A DNA stretch of 64,000 nucleotides from Amoebidium appalachense (Eukaryota; Ichthyosporea), in contig CAVNZM010000002.1 of the NCBI GenBank assembly GCA_963693365.1, forward strand, positions 7,626,001-7,690,000, read 5' to 3'. How positions within the stretch are numbered: the first letter of the stretch is position 1; each line of letters begins with the position of its first letter. Position numbers and translations under genes: made by a program. The notes beneath the pieces were generated by a model. That model was not told where the DNA came from, did not search any database, and worked only from the letters and a program-made list of their open reading frames with translations. Below, one piece after another: positions 45,249-64,000 of the stretch.

Positions 45249-45733
45249 GTTTGCGTGTGCACAAGATGATAGGCACCTATTCCAAGAGTCAAAAACAGGG
45301 AAATAAGAAAGGAAAAAACAAATTTCAGTGTGCAAGGAAAAGAAACACACACACCACACAGAGCACCTCAAGAGGGACTGAGCACACAGGTGGCGAGGGT
45401 GATGCTCTTCACTGTTTGGCTAGACCCAAACTTTGGCCCGTGGACGGATAAAAAAGAAACACGGTCACCTGGCGTAGGAATGCGATGAGTAGCTGTTAGA
45501 GCAATATTATTGGGTGAAGTGTTCTACCAATCATATACGGGTTATGGCGGCAATATGGCCAGGACCATTTTGCTCATTACTTATGATATTTACGCTTATA
45601 AGTATAAGAAAAAGAAAAATATTTCTTTCATGATACATGTGTTCTGTCCAAGTGAAGTATAATGCTTCATACTTCATTAGTAATTCTGTAGCTAACATGA
45701 GTATTTTAGTGTAATATTCGACAAAGCGCTGCG

Positions 45734-46107
45734 ATTGGTTGATGGCGTAAGTCAATTACGATTGGTGGGTTTTGTATCAGGCCTTTACTTTATTTGGCCA
45801 CAAAAGATCTGATTGGACTAGCGCTGAATTCCATTCTGTGATTGGTTCGATCGATTGTTTACACCTAGCCGTTAGTCACCTTGAGTGCTGTCTCCCTGTT
45901 GCCGCAGGCTTGTAGACAAAGTCCGATTGCGCGTAATCGAATCTTGCTTTACGATCAGCGAATGGTTCAAAATGACGTAACCCAGCCTACCAGTCAAAAG
46001 AGGACACGATCCGCTTGCCCAGAAATTTTTATTCAATGAAATTAAATGTTTGCTTCAAAATGTTTGAGCATTCCAATTAATCATTACATATTGAGCGATC
46101 TCATTGG
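45734..46107 (-). promoter_or_regulatory. CCAAT cluster upstream of MATE gene
   Basis: Five ATTGG (CCAAT on the sense strand) at 45734, 45761, 45812, 45841 and 46103, 490-860 bp before the start codon. This may reflect NF-Y binding. Confidence 0.35.
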
Positions 46108-46204
46108 TCATTACAGCCAGAACGGAGACGTCCCGCAGCGACGTCGGCCGCCCCGACCACTTACGTAAGCCAGCGGGTACAAAGCCTTGGATACTACCTA
46201 GCCA

Positions 46205-46412
46205 TATATGGTAAGGCAAACAGTTCAACTGCTACACGCTGAACCCGTTTCGCCACGCGGTGAATCCCTTTCGCCCGGCCTTCAAGTCCCACGCCGGGTT
46301 TTCCGTCTTCTTGGGTGTCTCCCATCTAGCTCTTTTCTTTTGTGTTCTCCATCTATGAGCGTGTATCCATGGCCAGCACCAAGCCTGACGAGTAAAATAA
46401 ATAAATAAATAA
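46205..46412 (+). mobile_element. Candidate retroposon 3' end with (AAAT)n tail
   Basis: Unique sequence of about 190 bp runs into a tail of TAAATAAATAAATAAATAAA type near 46395-46418. A short A-rich repeat tail is the mark of non-LTR elements and SINEs. No coding frame or target duplication was identified. Confidence 0.35.
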
Positions 46413-46488
46413 ATAAAAAGTAACTTTGGGTGTGTTCGATCGGTCACACTACTGTACTTCCCTGTGCATTGCAAGTATCCCCTTGCAT

Positions 46489-46490
<2 letters not shown>

Positions 46491-46585
<95 letters not shown>

Positions 46586-46600
46586 CACACACACACACAA

Positions 46601-46638
<38 letters not shown>
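46491..46638. repeat. (CA)n array
   Basis: About 145 bp of CA with a few A insertions (AGAAACAC, AAGACAC). Confidence 0.95.
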
Positions 46639-46640
<2 letters not shown>

Positions 46641-47163
46641 GCATCACGCGTTGAACTATGATTAGAGAATGAAACTCAAGCTTCGTAGGTGCTCACAACA
46701 GCCGCAAAGCGAAAAGTTTTTAACAATGTAACATTTCAAGTTGTCTGAGGCTTGTTTCTCGTCCACGAATTTCACTTGACAAATCTCGCACGTTCATAGA
46801 GAGTTCCCAATTTATGACCAATTCTCCATTCTGCCAATTGCAAACCATAATTGTTAGGACCACGATGACAGGCAGGCGGCAAGAGGTCACCCATATTAAA
46901 CAGCAAAACTGAAAACGGGAACACACATTCAAACTCATACTAACATTAGCTCACATTTCATGATCCTTACATTCTTATTATTGTTGCCTATCTACTGCAC
47001 AGTCGTGTCTGCTGTTTATGCTTCTCTAATACTAGCCAGTTGATTAACGGTGCGTTCTCTATATCACCATCTACCTATACCATAATAATAATGCGTTTGT
47101 TACAGGACCTGGTGTTTGCAAAGCCCCAAGATTATTTTTTATTGGCTTGACAATTCCTCCCCC

Positions 47164-47240
<77 letters not shown>

Positions 47241-47446
47241 CTCCTTGTCCAACGTGACTCATTCATTCCATTCAATTTTCGTTCCTCATTTTTGGGTTTT
47301 CTTCGCCGGTTTCTCCGCTTTAATCATCTTACAACTTCACACACAGCGCATTATGAGTTCATTAAAACCCCCTCCCTGAACTGAATCCCACTAAACCCTC
47401 TCCCCCCACCCTCCCCCCTATCCCAAGAAAACACCCCCCACACATT

Positions 47447-54115
<6,669 letters not shown>

Positions 54116-54286
54116 GGAGTGACATTCTAAAGACATAGAAAAAAAGAAGTAAGCAATCTAAAACATAAAACAAAGGAAGTAAACATCCTAAAAAACATAC
54201 AACAAAGAAAAACGATCGTGCAAATGCCCAAATGGTGTCATTTTCAACTCATGGCCAGATTGGGGGGGGAGGGGGAGGGGGGGGGG

Positions 54287-54436
54287 TTTGAATGCGGAAC
54301 ACAGTACGAAGTACGCATAGACGATGAGAAGCATGGTGCAGGACACATGCAAAGGCAAACATTCAAGTATGCAGAATCAGCCAGCCATGCGCACAGTATG
54401 CGTCATAAGCAGAGCCCATCCTCAGGGAGGGCCCAA
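54287..54436 (+). repeat. Dispersed G-tract-flanked repeat, long copy 1
   Basis: About 150 bp from TTTGAATGCGGAACACAG to CCTCAGGGAGGGCCCAAG, directly after a G tract. Nearly identical to the copy 455 bp downstream. Located upstream of the methyltransferase start codon. Confidence 0.85.
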
Positions 54437-54741
54437 GTCATCAATTGCGTCTGAGTTTCGACCCCTTAGCCCGCGTATATACGACGCTCCAACTCAGACA
54501 GCAGCATCAACTGAACTTGGGTGGGTCAACCCGTCTTGATCAAAGACGAGCAGGGTTGCTTATGCAAACAAGGTGAGCAAAACGGTGAAGATGTGTGTGC
54601 AAACTAATGCAGTGCAGCGACAAACGCGTATGTGCTTACAGATGCACGACACAGAGCAACCATGCCCGGTTGCATGGAAGTAAAGATGTCTCCACACAGT
54701 GGTCTGTCCTGAAAGGACACCTCTGAAAGAAGACAGGGGGG

Positions 54742-54887
54742 TTTGAATGCGGAACACAGTACGAAGTACGCATAGACGATGAGAAGCATGGTGCAGGACA
54801 CATGCAAAGGCAAACATTCAAGTATGCAGCATCAGCCATGCGCACAGTATGCGTCATAAGCAGAGCCCATCCTCAGGGAGGGCCCAA

Positions 54888-54888
<1 letters not shown>
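54742..54888 (+). repeat. Dispersed G-tract-flanked repeat, long copy 2
   Basis: Same unit as at 54287. It differs mainly by a 4-bp AGCC duplication in copy 1 and one base. It is followed by a G run of about 35 and then GA repeats. Confidence 0.85.
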
Positions 54889-54963
<75 letters not shown>

Positions 54964-55521
54964 GTGTGTGTGTGTGTGTTTTGTGTGTGAGCATGTGCCT
55001 CCCCGCATGTCCGTGTGCGTGCACGCATGCCATACCGTGTGTTGTTGCAGGTTAGGGAGGGTGGGGGCAGGCAGGAAAAAGGGCCCCCACGGAGGAGGGG
55101 GGGGGGGGGGGGAGGGGAGAAGGAGGGGGGGGGGGGGGGGGGGGGGGGATTTTACAGAACAGAAGCTTACCTCTGGCACTCACAGCCCTGCACATCCTCA
55201 CAATGGCCTGCATTTTGATTTGCCTCTTTGCACTACCTCTGACCCACTCACCCATCCAGCCAATGGCGCGGCTGGTGGATGGGTATGCCCCGTGCCACAA
55301 TCTACAGACAGAACACAGGTAAGTTGATGTTTGGCCATAGATATTTTTTTCCCATTTTTCTTGTTCCTTCCTTCCGTTCTTTCTCTTTTTTCTTTTTTTT
55401 TTTTCTTTTCCTTCTTTTTTTATAATTATTTTTATGCTGGCGAGGGGGGTGGGGGGGTTCCTTTCTTTCTTTCTTTCTTTCTGTCTTTCTTTGTCTTCCT
55501 TTTCTTTTCTTTTTCTGTTCC

Positions 55522-55577
<56 letters not shown>

Positions 55578-55909
55578 TGTGTGTATGTGTGTGTGTGTTT
55601 GTGTGCGTGCATACATCACTTCCGGTTTCTGTCCACCTTGTCTTCTCGTCCTCCACCTCCGTTTTCTTGTCCTTCTTCATTTACTCCATTTACATTATAT
55701 TTTAATTTTTCATTCTTTTTTTCTTCTTTCTTTCTTTCTTTCTTTTTTTTTTTTTTTGAGGGGGGGGGAGGGGGGGGAGGGGGGGAGGGGAGGGGGAAGG
55801 GGGAGGGGGGAGGGGCGGGGGAGGGGGAAGAGGCGGATAAAACTGGGTATGCTTTCCCCCTCCCGTCCCCCCCCCCCCCCTCCCCCCACCCCCTCCCCCC
55901 GCCCCCTCG

Positions 55910-56725
<816 letters not shown>

Positions 56726-57257
56726 GAGAGACTCAGTGTGTGTGTTTGTGTGTATGTGTTGCATGCAGGAGGAACTTGTGGGGGAAGGGGGGGAGGGGGG
56801 GGGGGAGGGGGGTTTAAGGAGAGAGCAACACGAGGGAGGAAAGGGTGAACGCAGACTCTCGGAGAAAAGGGCGGAAGGAGAAGACAAGGATATCGGCAAA
56901 GCCGGGGGGGAGGCCGGGGGGGGGGGGGGGGGGGGGGGGAGGGGGGGGGGGGGGAGCCCGGGCTGTGTCTGTGGACTAAATTGATTAGAACCGTCCAGGC
57001 AAGTTGGATCACCGAAGAGAAGCGGAAATACCATTGCGCAAAGAAGAACAGGTGAGGTATGAGGGAAAGCTTGCGTGTGCCTGTGTGGAACATGGTAACA
57101 GCTTCTGCCACTTATCCACATGAACGAGGTCAAAAACGTCCGGGTATTCAATGGCACACCTTTGCATACTTCTTGTCAATTGCGCAGTAAAAAGGGCTGA
57201 ATGGCTGAGCAATGAGCTGCGCACCCGTGACGCCTACGCCAGCGCGTGAGAGGAGAA

Positions 57258-57288
<31 letters not shown>

Positions 57289-58239
57289 AGGGGGGAGGGG
57301 GGGGGAGGGAGGGGAGTGAAGCCTGGAGAGACTGGTAACATAGGATAGCCCGGATGAGTTGAGCCCTCCCAGGCTACGGGGGGAGGCCCCAGGCCAGCCT
57401 GGGGGAGCTCGAGGCGGCAAGTTCAGTTCGGGCCTGGGAAATTTCACACCCTGGCCTAAGTCAGTCTACGGGGATTGAGGTATGTGTACATGTATCTTGG
57501 CGTAATCTGATTCGTAAATATCTGACCAATTACAATGTGATTACCGTTCTGCTAGAATCTGCTGTCATATTTTACACTTTGAAGGCATTTTATTGGAGAT
57601 CAGAATTTCAGAAATCCCAAAACTATGGTGCGAGCAATCAAGTTGATTGGTGGATCTGGCACCTCACCCATATTAGTCCGGTGCCGTAGATCACCATCTT
57701 CAAAGTTTTCCTCAAAACCCGGACGGTCACATTGTCACCAGTGCTCACAATGCGCTTGCCAACGGTTTCCTGATCATATTATATGTCAGTGACCCATTAT
57801 CCCCGGGGTTATAGGGACTTTTTGTAGGTATGTGCATTAGTGACATGCCGCAGCTGGAGTCTTCAGCGGTTGAAGGCCTCGTCTGCACTCTGCAGGCAGA
57901 GGGCATGCGCATGATGCACGCACGCGTACGGGCTGTACGGTACGTCACACCGTGCGGTACTGTATTTACCACTGAGGTCTTAAGAGTTCTCCGTCGAGTT
58001 AATACTGATAGCTGTTAGCAAATTTTGAAATGTATGCATGGGCCTCGAGATCTGAGTGTACAGGCATGTTTTCGAATGTTGACAAATTGCGAGTGTGAAC
58101 TCTTTCTGGAAGCCTCTCTCAGCTTTAGACTCTAGTAGATCTTCCCCTACGTACACAGTCACATGCAAGAGTCAGACTCTATGATATTACATCGATCTCA
58201 GTATCCACGTGTACACACACTCTTTCTAGAATTCTCTAG

Positions 58240-58292
<53 letters not shown>

Positions 58293-58762
58293 CTCTTTCC
58301 CTTTCTGAGTCTCACCCACTCGAGCGCCGAGGCTCTAGATCATTCTCTCTCCCTCTAGCTCTTTCGAGCTCTATATTTCTCTAATTATTAGGGATTTTTG
58401 AATTTGAAATGGGGGGGAAGAGAGTAGTAAATATCGACGTCCCCCCTGGTGGTACCCCCCCCCCCCCCCCGGCCCCCCCCCTCCCCCCGCGGATCATCCC
58501 CCTGCATGCCGCGCCGGCCTGATCATGCCAGTAAGTTAAAGAGTCTCCGAAGTTTCCACCCGCGAAAGAAGGTCCATATAGTATTCGTTTTGGCCACTGA
58601 TATCAATGCATATATCCCGCTCCTCTTCCTCCCCCCCCCCCCCCCCCCCCCCCCCCCCGATACACACACACACATGCACACACTCACACGTACCACACAC
58701 GCGCGCGCGCGCACCCATAGCCTACACACACGCGCGCGCATGCGCGGCCGTACTACACACGT

Positions 58763-58764
<2 letters not shown>

Positions 58765-58810
<46 letters not shown>

Positions 58811-58825
58811 TGTACACACACAGTG

Positions 58826-58890
<65 letters not shown>

Positions 58891-59054
58891 TGCGCGCGCG
58901 CCCATGCATACACGCACACACCCATGCGCCCCCGTACACGCACACACACGCACACAGTGTCACACACACACACGCACACACGCACGCACACACACACACA
59001 CTGCGCGCGCGCGCCCGTACACGCACATGCACACAGTGTCACACACCGTGGCAC

Positions 59055-59085
<31 letters not shown>

Positions 59086-59108
59086 GTCACACACACACAC
59101 ACACACAC
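58765..59108. repeat. (CA)n array with GCGC segments
   Basis: Several CA arrays separated by TGCGCGCGC and GTGTCA units. Confidence 0.9.
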
Positions 59109-60129
59109 TCTCTCTCTCTCTCTATCTTCTCCCACCCGTTCGTGCCTTCCGGGGGGATGGGGGGGGGGGGGGAGGGCCGGGGGGCCCGGGGGAGTATGAC
59201 CATACGGCATATCATCCTGAGTTGCAAGTGATCAAGGAATTCTAGTAGTTAGCCTCACTCAATGTTTACGAAAAAATTGGCTTTGTATCTAAACTGCTGC
59301 TGATTATAGTATTTTATGTGATCAGGTTAACTGATATATTTATAACTTTCACATGATGTCAGCCTATGGGGTGGGTGCGTCCCCCCCCCCCCCCCTCCCA
59401 GGAGGGGAGGGGGGGGCGGGGGGTACCGGTGGACCCCCCCCCAAGTTACTACTACCTCCCTCCCCGTTTCAAAATCAAGAATCCCTTAGATCTCTCTCGA
59501 CCGTAGTTCCTCCCTCCCCCCCCCCCCCCCGCCCCCCTCTCCCCTTCCGGCCCTCCTCCCTCCCTCTCGGGACCTCCTCTGAGTCAGCTCCCTTTAATAA
59601 CTATAGTTCTCCGTCGCCCCATGTAGAGTGTTCCCCCCCCCAACCTTCCCCCCAACCAATTCTCCCCCAGACCTGTCTTCATCGGGCGTCTTCTTTCTCT
59701 CGAGTCTCTTCACGCGAGTGTGTGTGTGTGTGTGTGTGTATGTTAGTGAATACCATATGCGGTTGCGAGTTCACATGTGCGCGCGCGCGTGCACCCGTGT
59801 GTGTGCGCGTGCGCGCGGGGCTCAGTACATGTACATTTGTAGTAGTACACATTGTGTATTACGATGCAGCAGTGTTGCAATTGCATGGTGTTTCCATAAC
59901 AAACTTTGTAAGAACATGTTCTTCAAAACAGCAAAAAACACAGCCCCAAGGTTACACACGCTCCAGAATAGTATTATGAACTTATAATTATAAAACTACT
60001 TGCAATGGTGCATCATATCATACAGGGCCATCAGTCGCAGGGTTTGCAAGTGCATGCACAAACTGCCACGCGTGCGCGTTACATGCATGTATATATCGTG
60101 CCGAGCGCACACGGTGACTTCAATAAAAA

Positions 60130-60622
60130 CTACTCGGCTGCAAACGGGCGGAAAAAATTCTGCGAAGCTGCCACGGGTCTATGAGAATACGGCAACAATT
60201 TGCCCAAATGGTTTAAGTAAGGAGGCCCATCTACGTTTCCTAAAGTTGTTGCTCCGTCCGGTTTCTCATGCGACTGTGTGGTATAATCCGACGATGGAGA
60301 GTAGCTCTCATATTCGACTTTCCTGTAGATCTGAGACTCCCTCCCATCCGAAATCTCATGATCATTCTCCGTCCTATCGATTAGCATTTCCGATTGCGAT
60401 CGCTTGCTGGGATGATAGGAGGTTTTCGGCTCCCACTCCCGCGACATGTTCTTGCTCATGCGGGTATCGTCCTGGGGTTGGCCCGGCCCGATATTGATCC
60501 GATCCGAATAGGTGTCGCTGGCTCGCATTCTCTGCTGCTGCGCCATGCGTCGCCGTTTGTGTTGGTATTTGAGCCCGCACGCGTTGCAGCGGTTCACCTA
60601 CAGGGGAGGGGGGAAGGGGGGA

Positions 60623-60662
<40 letters not shown>

Positions 60663-63461
60663 CAGACAGCAATCGAGAGGAACTGGCATTCAATATTGCT
60701 TCTCACACATCGTATCTTTTGCCCCATCCTTAGTGCATGTGCATTTGCACTGCCATTTGGAAATATCAAAATTGATGTTTTTGTGCTTTGAAGTTCCAAA
60801 TAAAATGCTAATGCACAGATCTTATGATTATTGGACTGAGTGCCCCCCCCCCCCCCCCCCCCTCCCTCCCCCCCCCAAAAAAAAGAAAAATAAAAAATAA
60901 AAAGGTCGCATTCTTATTCCACGCTCAAGGTAGGCGGGATGGTGATCGTGGTAGAGGCGGTATGGTGTGATAACGTGGGTGCCCCACGATGTGTGTGTGA
61001 GTGTGTGTGCACACGCGTGGGCGGGTGTATGTGTGCACACACAAATGTGTGTGTGTGGGCGCAGGGGGAGTGGGGGATGGGCCGGGGGAGATCTACCTGA
61101 CCATCCGGGCCTCGCCTCCACTGGGGGGTGTCTGACCGACCGCATTCCACACAGTTCCTGGGCCCCTCTGTCGGGTATGCCTCCACCTCCTCCCCCATCC
61201 CCTGCCCCCCACCATGCTGCTTCGAATTTGCTTTCTTCCCTCCCCGTTTACCGCCGCGTTTTGGCCCGTCAACACCCACATGCGGCACATCCGGTGCATC
61301 GGTCATAGACACATAGTGGCTCCTGTTTGTGTGTTCATCGCGGCACGAGGGGTTGTCATGTTGTGCGTGCATGTAAGGGCGGGTGGGAGGGGACATGCTT
61401 GCATGCAGTGTTTTGTCTTCCACTAAAGTTGCCCTCCTTTCCTCCTGACTGCGGCTTCTGCGTACTGGCCAATCCTCGCGGCCATCATACGACTCTGACT
61501 CCCTCATCACCACGTCCTGATCATCTGATTGGTGGCGCGTCACTCGATCGCCCATGCCGGGACGATTTGATTGGACGGCCTTGTCGTGCGTCGAAGCAGG
61601 GCAGGAATATCCATCGCTAGATGATCTATGAGCGGGATTTTCCCCCCATGTGGGGCTGGTGTGTGGCCGCGATGGTGGAGGCCTATGGAAATTTGGCTCT
61701 GGGGGGACATTTACACTCGAGCGGCGGTATGGGTGGTGTATGTGTTGCTGGGACGAATAGCCGTCGGCGGTGTGATGGGGGGGGCGATTGGTTGGTTGGG
61801 GGGGTTCGCTTGGCTCTGGGGGGACATTTACACTCGAGCGGCGGTATGGGTGGTGTATGTGTTGCTGGGACGAATAGCCGTCGGCGGTGTGATGGGGGGA
61901 GCGATTGGTTGGGTGGGGTAGTTCACGCTCGGAAATTGAACTGGGAGTATCCCGTCCTCGTGCCCCGTACTCATAACTGTGAGAAAATACGTTATAAGGT
62001 CGGTTTGGGGGATTCGTGCACGGGAAAAAAAAACCTTCGCACGAGAGAGGGTAAAATAAAAATAAGGCATCACGTGCACATATCTTTTTTTGTTTAGGTG
62101 CATATGCTAACTTAGTAGTAATGAAGGCTGTGGGCCTAAACACGTACATTTTTTTGCTCCCCCCCCCCCCCCCCACCCCCCAAGCCCCTACCCCCAATCC
62201 GCTTCCCCCCCCACCCCCCCCCCCCCCCCCCCCCCCCCGGGGGGCCTTCTCCCCTTTCGGCTCATCAGTGGCCCAATCTTTCTCCCCTAAGGCTTTGCCC
62301 TCTCTCGTGCCTTCTATTCTCTCTTTCGCTCTCACTTTCTCTCGTCTCATCCTGTGATGTGTGTACGCATGTATGTGGCAGTGACCGACCACGTGCGAGC
62401 GCTGGTTTGTGTCTGTGTGTACGTGTTTGTGTGTGTGCTCGCATCGTACATGTGCACGTTTATGTGCATGTGAAGCACACGAATGTTGTCGTGTCACAGT
62501 GTGTGCCGCATGGTAAATTGTATCGGATTGTGTGCATGCAAGAGGTAGATGGGGTGAAAATTTCGCACACGCACATAGTAGATATGCATGAATTTCGTGC
62601 ATATGCAGTTTTTAACTTAGTCAAAGTGTGTTCCGTGGTAATGGTGGTGGTGGTTTTAGCCGGGGGGGGGGGGGGGGGGGGTAGCGCACCGTGGCGCACA
62701 CACACATACACACACCTGTGTCTGTCTCTGCCATACAGTGAATCGGCGCTGCTATACCGGCGCACCAATGGGGCGGCCCTAACTGGACCCCCCTCCTCCT
62801 CCTTAGACCCCGACCCATAGACCCCCCCATGTCGGCTGCCAGGCAAAAATTCACGTGCTTCGGGTAAGAGGAGAGAAGACTCCGATCTGGCTCTGCCGTC
62901 ATACGGAGGGTTCGTGGATTCACGAACTTGCGGGCCATATCGCGGCACATTCCTATTGAAAATTTTGCCGAAGGGGGGTCCTTGGGCCACCGGCTCTCTC
63001 TCCCTCGGTAACGGGCTGTGCTGCTGGGACATACTTCGGCCAAGAGCGGGGGGATCCAAGTGTGGGTCCTCATATCCCGGCTGCGGTCTATCCCACACTT
63101 CCCTGGGAGCCTCCATCGGATAGCGCTGCAAATTTCGATGTGAACCCCCACTCTGTTCGTCGTGCACACCATATTCACTGACGTAGGTTTGTGACTGGCC
63201 CCCTGTGTGAGCATTTGGGTGGGGTTCAATTTGATGCGTGTGGTGGTAAGATGGTAGTGCCTCCTGAATTTTCATAGACCCCCCCTCCTCCTGAGGACTC
63301 GGAAAGCCTCCGTAGTGGCCTGGGGTCAAGCTTATTGATGATCGGCGCCGTGGCGGTGGGTGGGTGTAGGGGGACCTGGTACTTGCTGAGCTGGGCAAGG
63401 GTGGGTTTTGTCCGCTGCAGGCACGATGGTAAAACTCTGGTGAGTGCCGCTCTGCCGGCAT
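60130..63461 (-). CDS. GATA-type zinc-finger transcription factor
   Basis: Nuclear DNA-binding protein recognising GATA-like sites. Exons 62716-63461, 61097-61976 and 60130-60597 agree in phase. If the ATG at 63461 is used the protein has 697 residues. The zinc finger is split by the last intron: CVEC and TPQWRRGP end exon 2, RCNACGLKYQHKRRR opens exon 3. Spacing is Cys-x2-Cys-x18-Cys-x2-Cys, followed by the basic tail. The N-terminal 500 residues are Ser/Pro/His/Arg-rich and probably disordered. They hold a 39-residue direct duplication. A basic stretch (KRGGKRGGKK) before the finger may be a nuclear signal. A good acceptor (CCCCTAAAG) lies upstream of the ATG in an open frame, so the true start may be in an exon outside or at the edge of the window. 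Confidence 0.85.
60620..60661. repeat. Poly-G tract in the GATA gene's last intron
   Basis: G run close to the exon 3 acceptor; a sense-strand C tract acting as pyrimidine tract. Confidence 0.85.
61695..61915. repeat. In-frame 117-bp tandem duplication in GATA coding exon
   Basis: Copies start at GGCTCTGGGGGGACA at 61695 and 61812 and are almost identical over their length. The encoded unit includes HHTADGYSSQQHIHHPYRR. Confidence 0.95.
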
Positions 63462-64000
63462 CAGATGATGGGAGCTGTGATGACATGGAGATTGTGAGAA
63501 GCTTTAGGGGAGAGAAGGAAGGTGGGTAGTCACGGTCACGGGACCCGGTGGTGTTTTTCTTTTCTTTAGTCAACTTTCTTTTTTTTTTTTTTTTTGCGGG
63601 AGGGGGAGAGTAGGGGGCTGAGGGGGAGGGGGGAGGGAGGGGGATGGATGGTTTAGGGAATGAGTGGGCGCCGGTAGGAGAACACTGCAGGTGATAACTG
63701 ACCTATAACTGATTCAAGGGGAGACACGCCCGGGGGGGGGGGGGGGGGGGGGGGGGGGGCAAGGGGGAGATGAGAAGGGATGAGGATGGGGGATGAGGAT
63801 GAGAGTGGGGGGAGGGGAGGGAAGCCGCAAAAGTGTCTTGTAACGGCACTAGCGAAGAACAGAGTATGTGGCAAGCCATTGGATTCCTGAGCCTCAGGGG
63901 CGTCTCGACTTGAAGCCTTCGTAATACACATATATGCCAATATATTTTTATCTGATGCGAAAGGGTGACTAATGCAACAAAGTAGCTGGTAGTCGGTCAC
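63462..64000. other. Sequence upstream of the GATA gene
   Basis: T run at 63579-63594, G-rich sequence and a pure G run at 63732-63759. The rest is unassigned. A 5' exon may be here, but none could be supported. Confidence 0.4.

Larger units (their letters stand above)
45249..47446. other. Intergenic sequence between MATE and methyltransferase
   Basis: Contains the presumed MATE promoter (to about 46110), a possible retroposon end at 46205-46412, a (CA)n array, and a C then A run at 47168-47238. I see no gene. Confidence 0.5.

Noticed and set aside
57009-57224. Minus-strand frame with DLVHVDKWQKLL, recalling the HxDEKW region of mariner-type transposases
   Set aside because: The match is short, lacks the Glu and surrounding motifs, and has no terminal repeats; too weak to call a transposon relic.
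63653-64000. 115-residue minus-strand frame as first exon of the GATA gene
   Set aside because: Runs through a G homopolymer and shows no matching donor; it cannot be tied to the downstream exon.

Overview
This window is nuclear DNA of a eukaryote with small exons and very large introns packed with simple repeats. Ten protein-coding loci can be read, nine with spliced structures whose exon phases agree (the first locus breaks in three places). Stops TAA, TAG and TGA are all used, so the code is standard. There are no prokaryotic operons, RNA genes or CRISPR arrays. Gene content (PSTAIRE CDK, Golgi-type UDP-glucuronate decarboxylase, eukaryotic MATE, GATA factor, TIMP-like secreted protein) fits a protist or an opisthokont relative. 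An ichthyosporean-like holozoan is one guess; the sequence alone does not settle it.

Layout, left to right: 0.7-3.0 kb (+) a seven-transmembrane receptor-like protein with a disrupted frame; 5.0-10.8 kb (-) a nine-exon CDK1/2-type kinase with E2F-like sites upstream; 13.0-17.4 kb (-) a secreted TIMP/NTR-like protein; 19.3-23.5 kb (-) an SMP-30/regucalcin/gluconolactonase; 24.7-32.6 kb (+) UDP-glucuronate decarboxylase, divergent from the previous gene; 34.9-35.9 kb a Harbinger-like MITE with a TAA target duplication; 36.5-38.8 kb (-) the 3' part of a large protein ending in a degenerate HExxH-like motif; 41.0-45.2 kb (-) a MATE transporter; 47.4-54.1 kb (-) a class I methyltransferase of the EEF1AKMT4/METTL13 type; 60.1-63.5 kb (-) a GATA zinc-finger protein with an internal 117-bp duplication.

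Most of the remaining sequence is homopolymeric G or C (one pure run of 54 G), (CA)n/(TG)n arrays, GA tracts, and copies of a short dispersed repeat that borders G tracts. (CA)n arrays repeatedly abut 3' splice sites on the sense strand. The genes are unrelated housekeeping, signalling and secreted functions with no sign of a joint pathway. Exon coordinates were inferred by eye from open frames, splice signals and phase agreement; no alignment was run.
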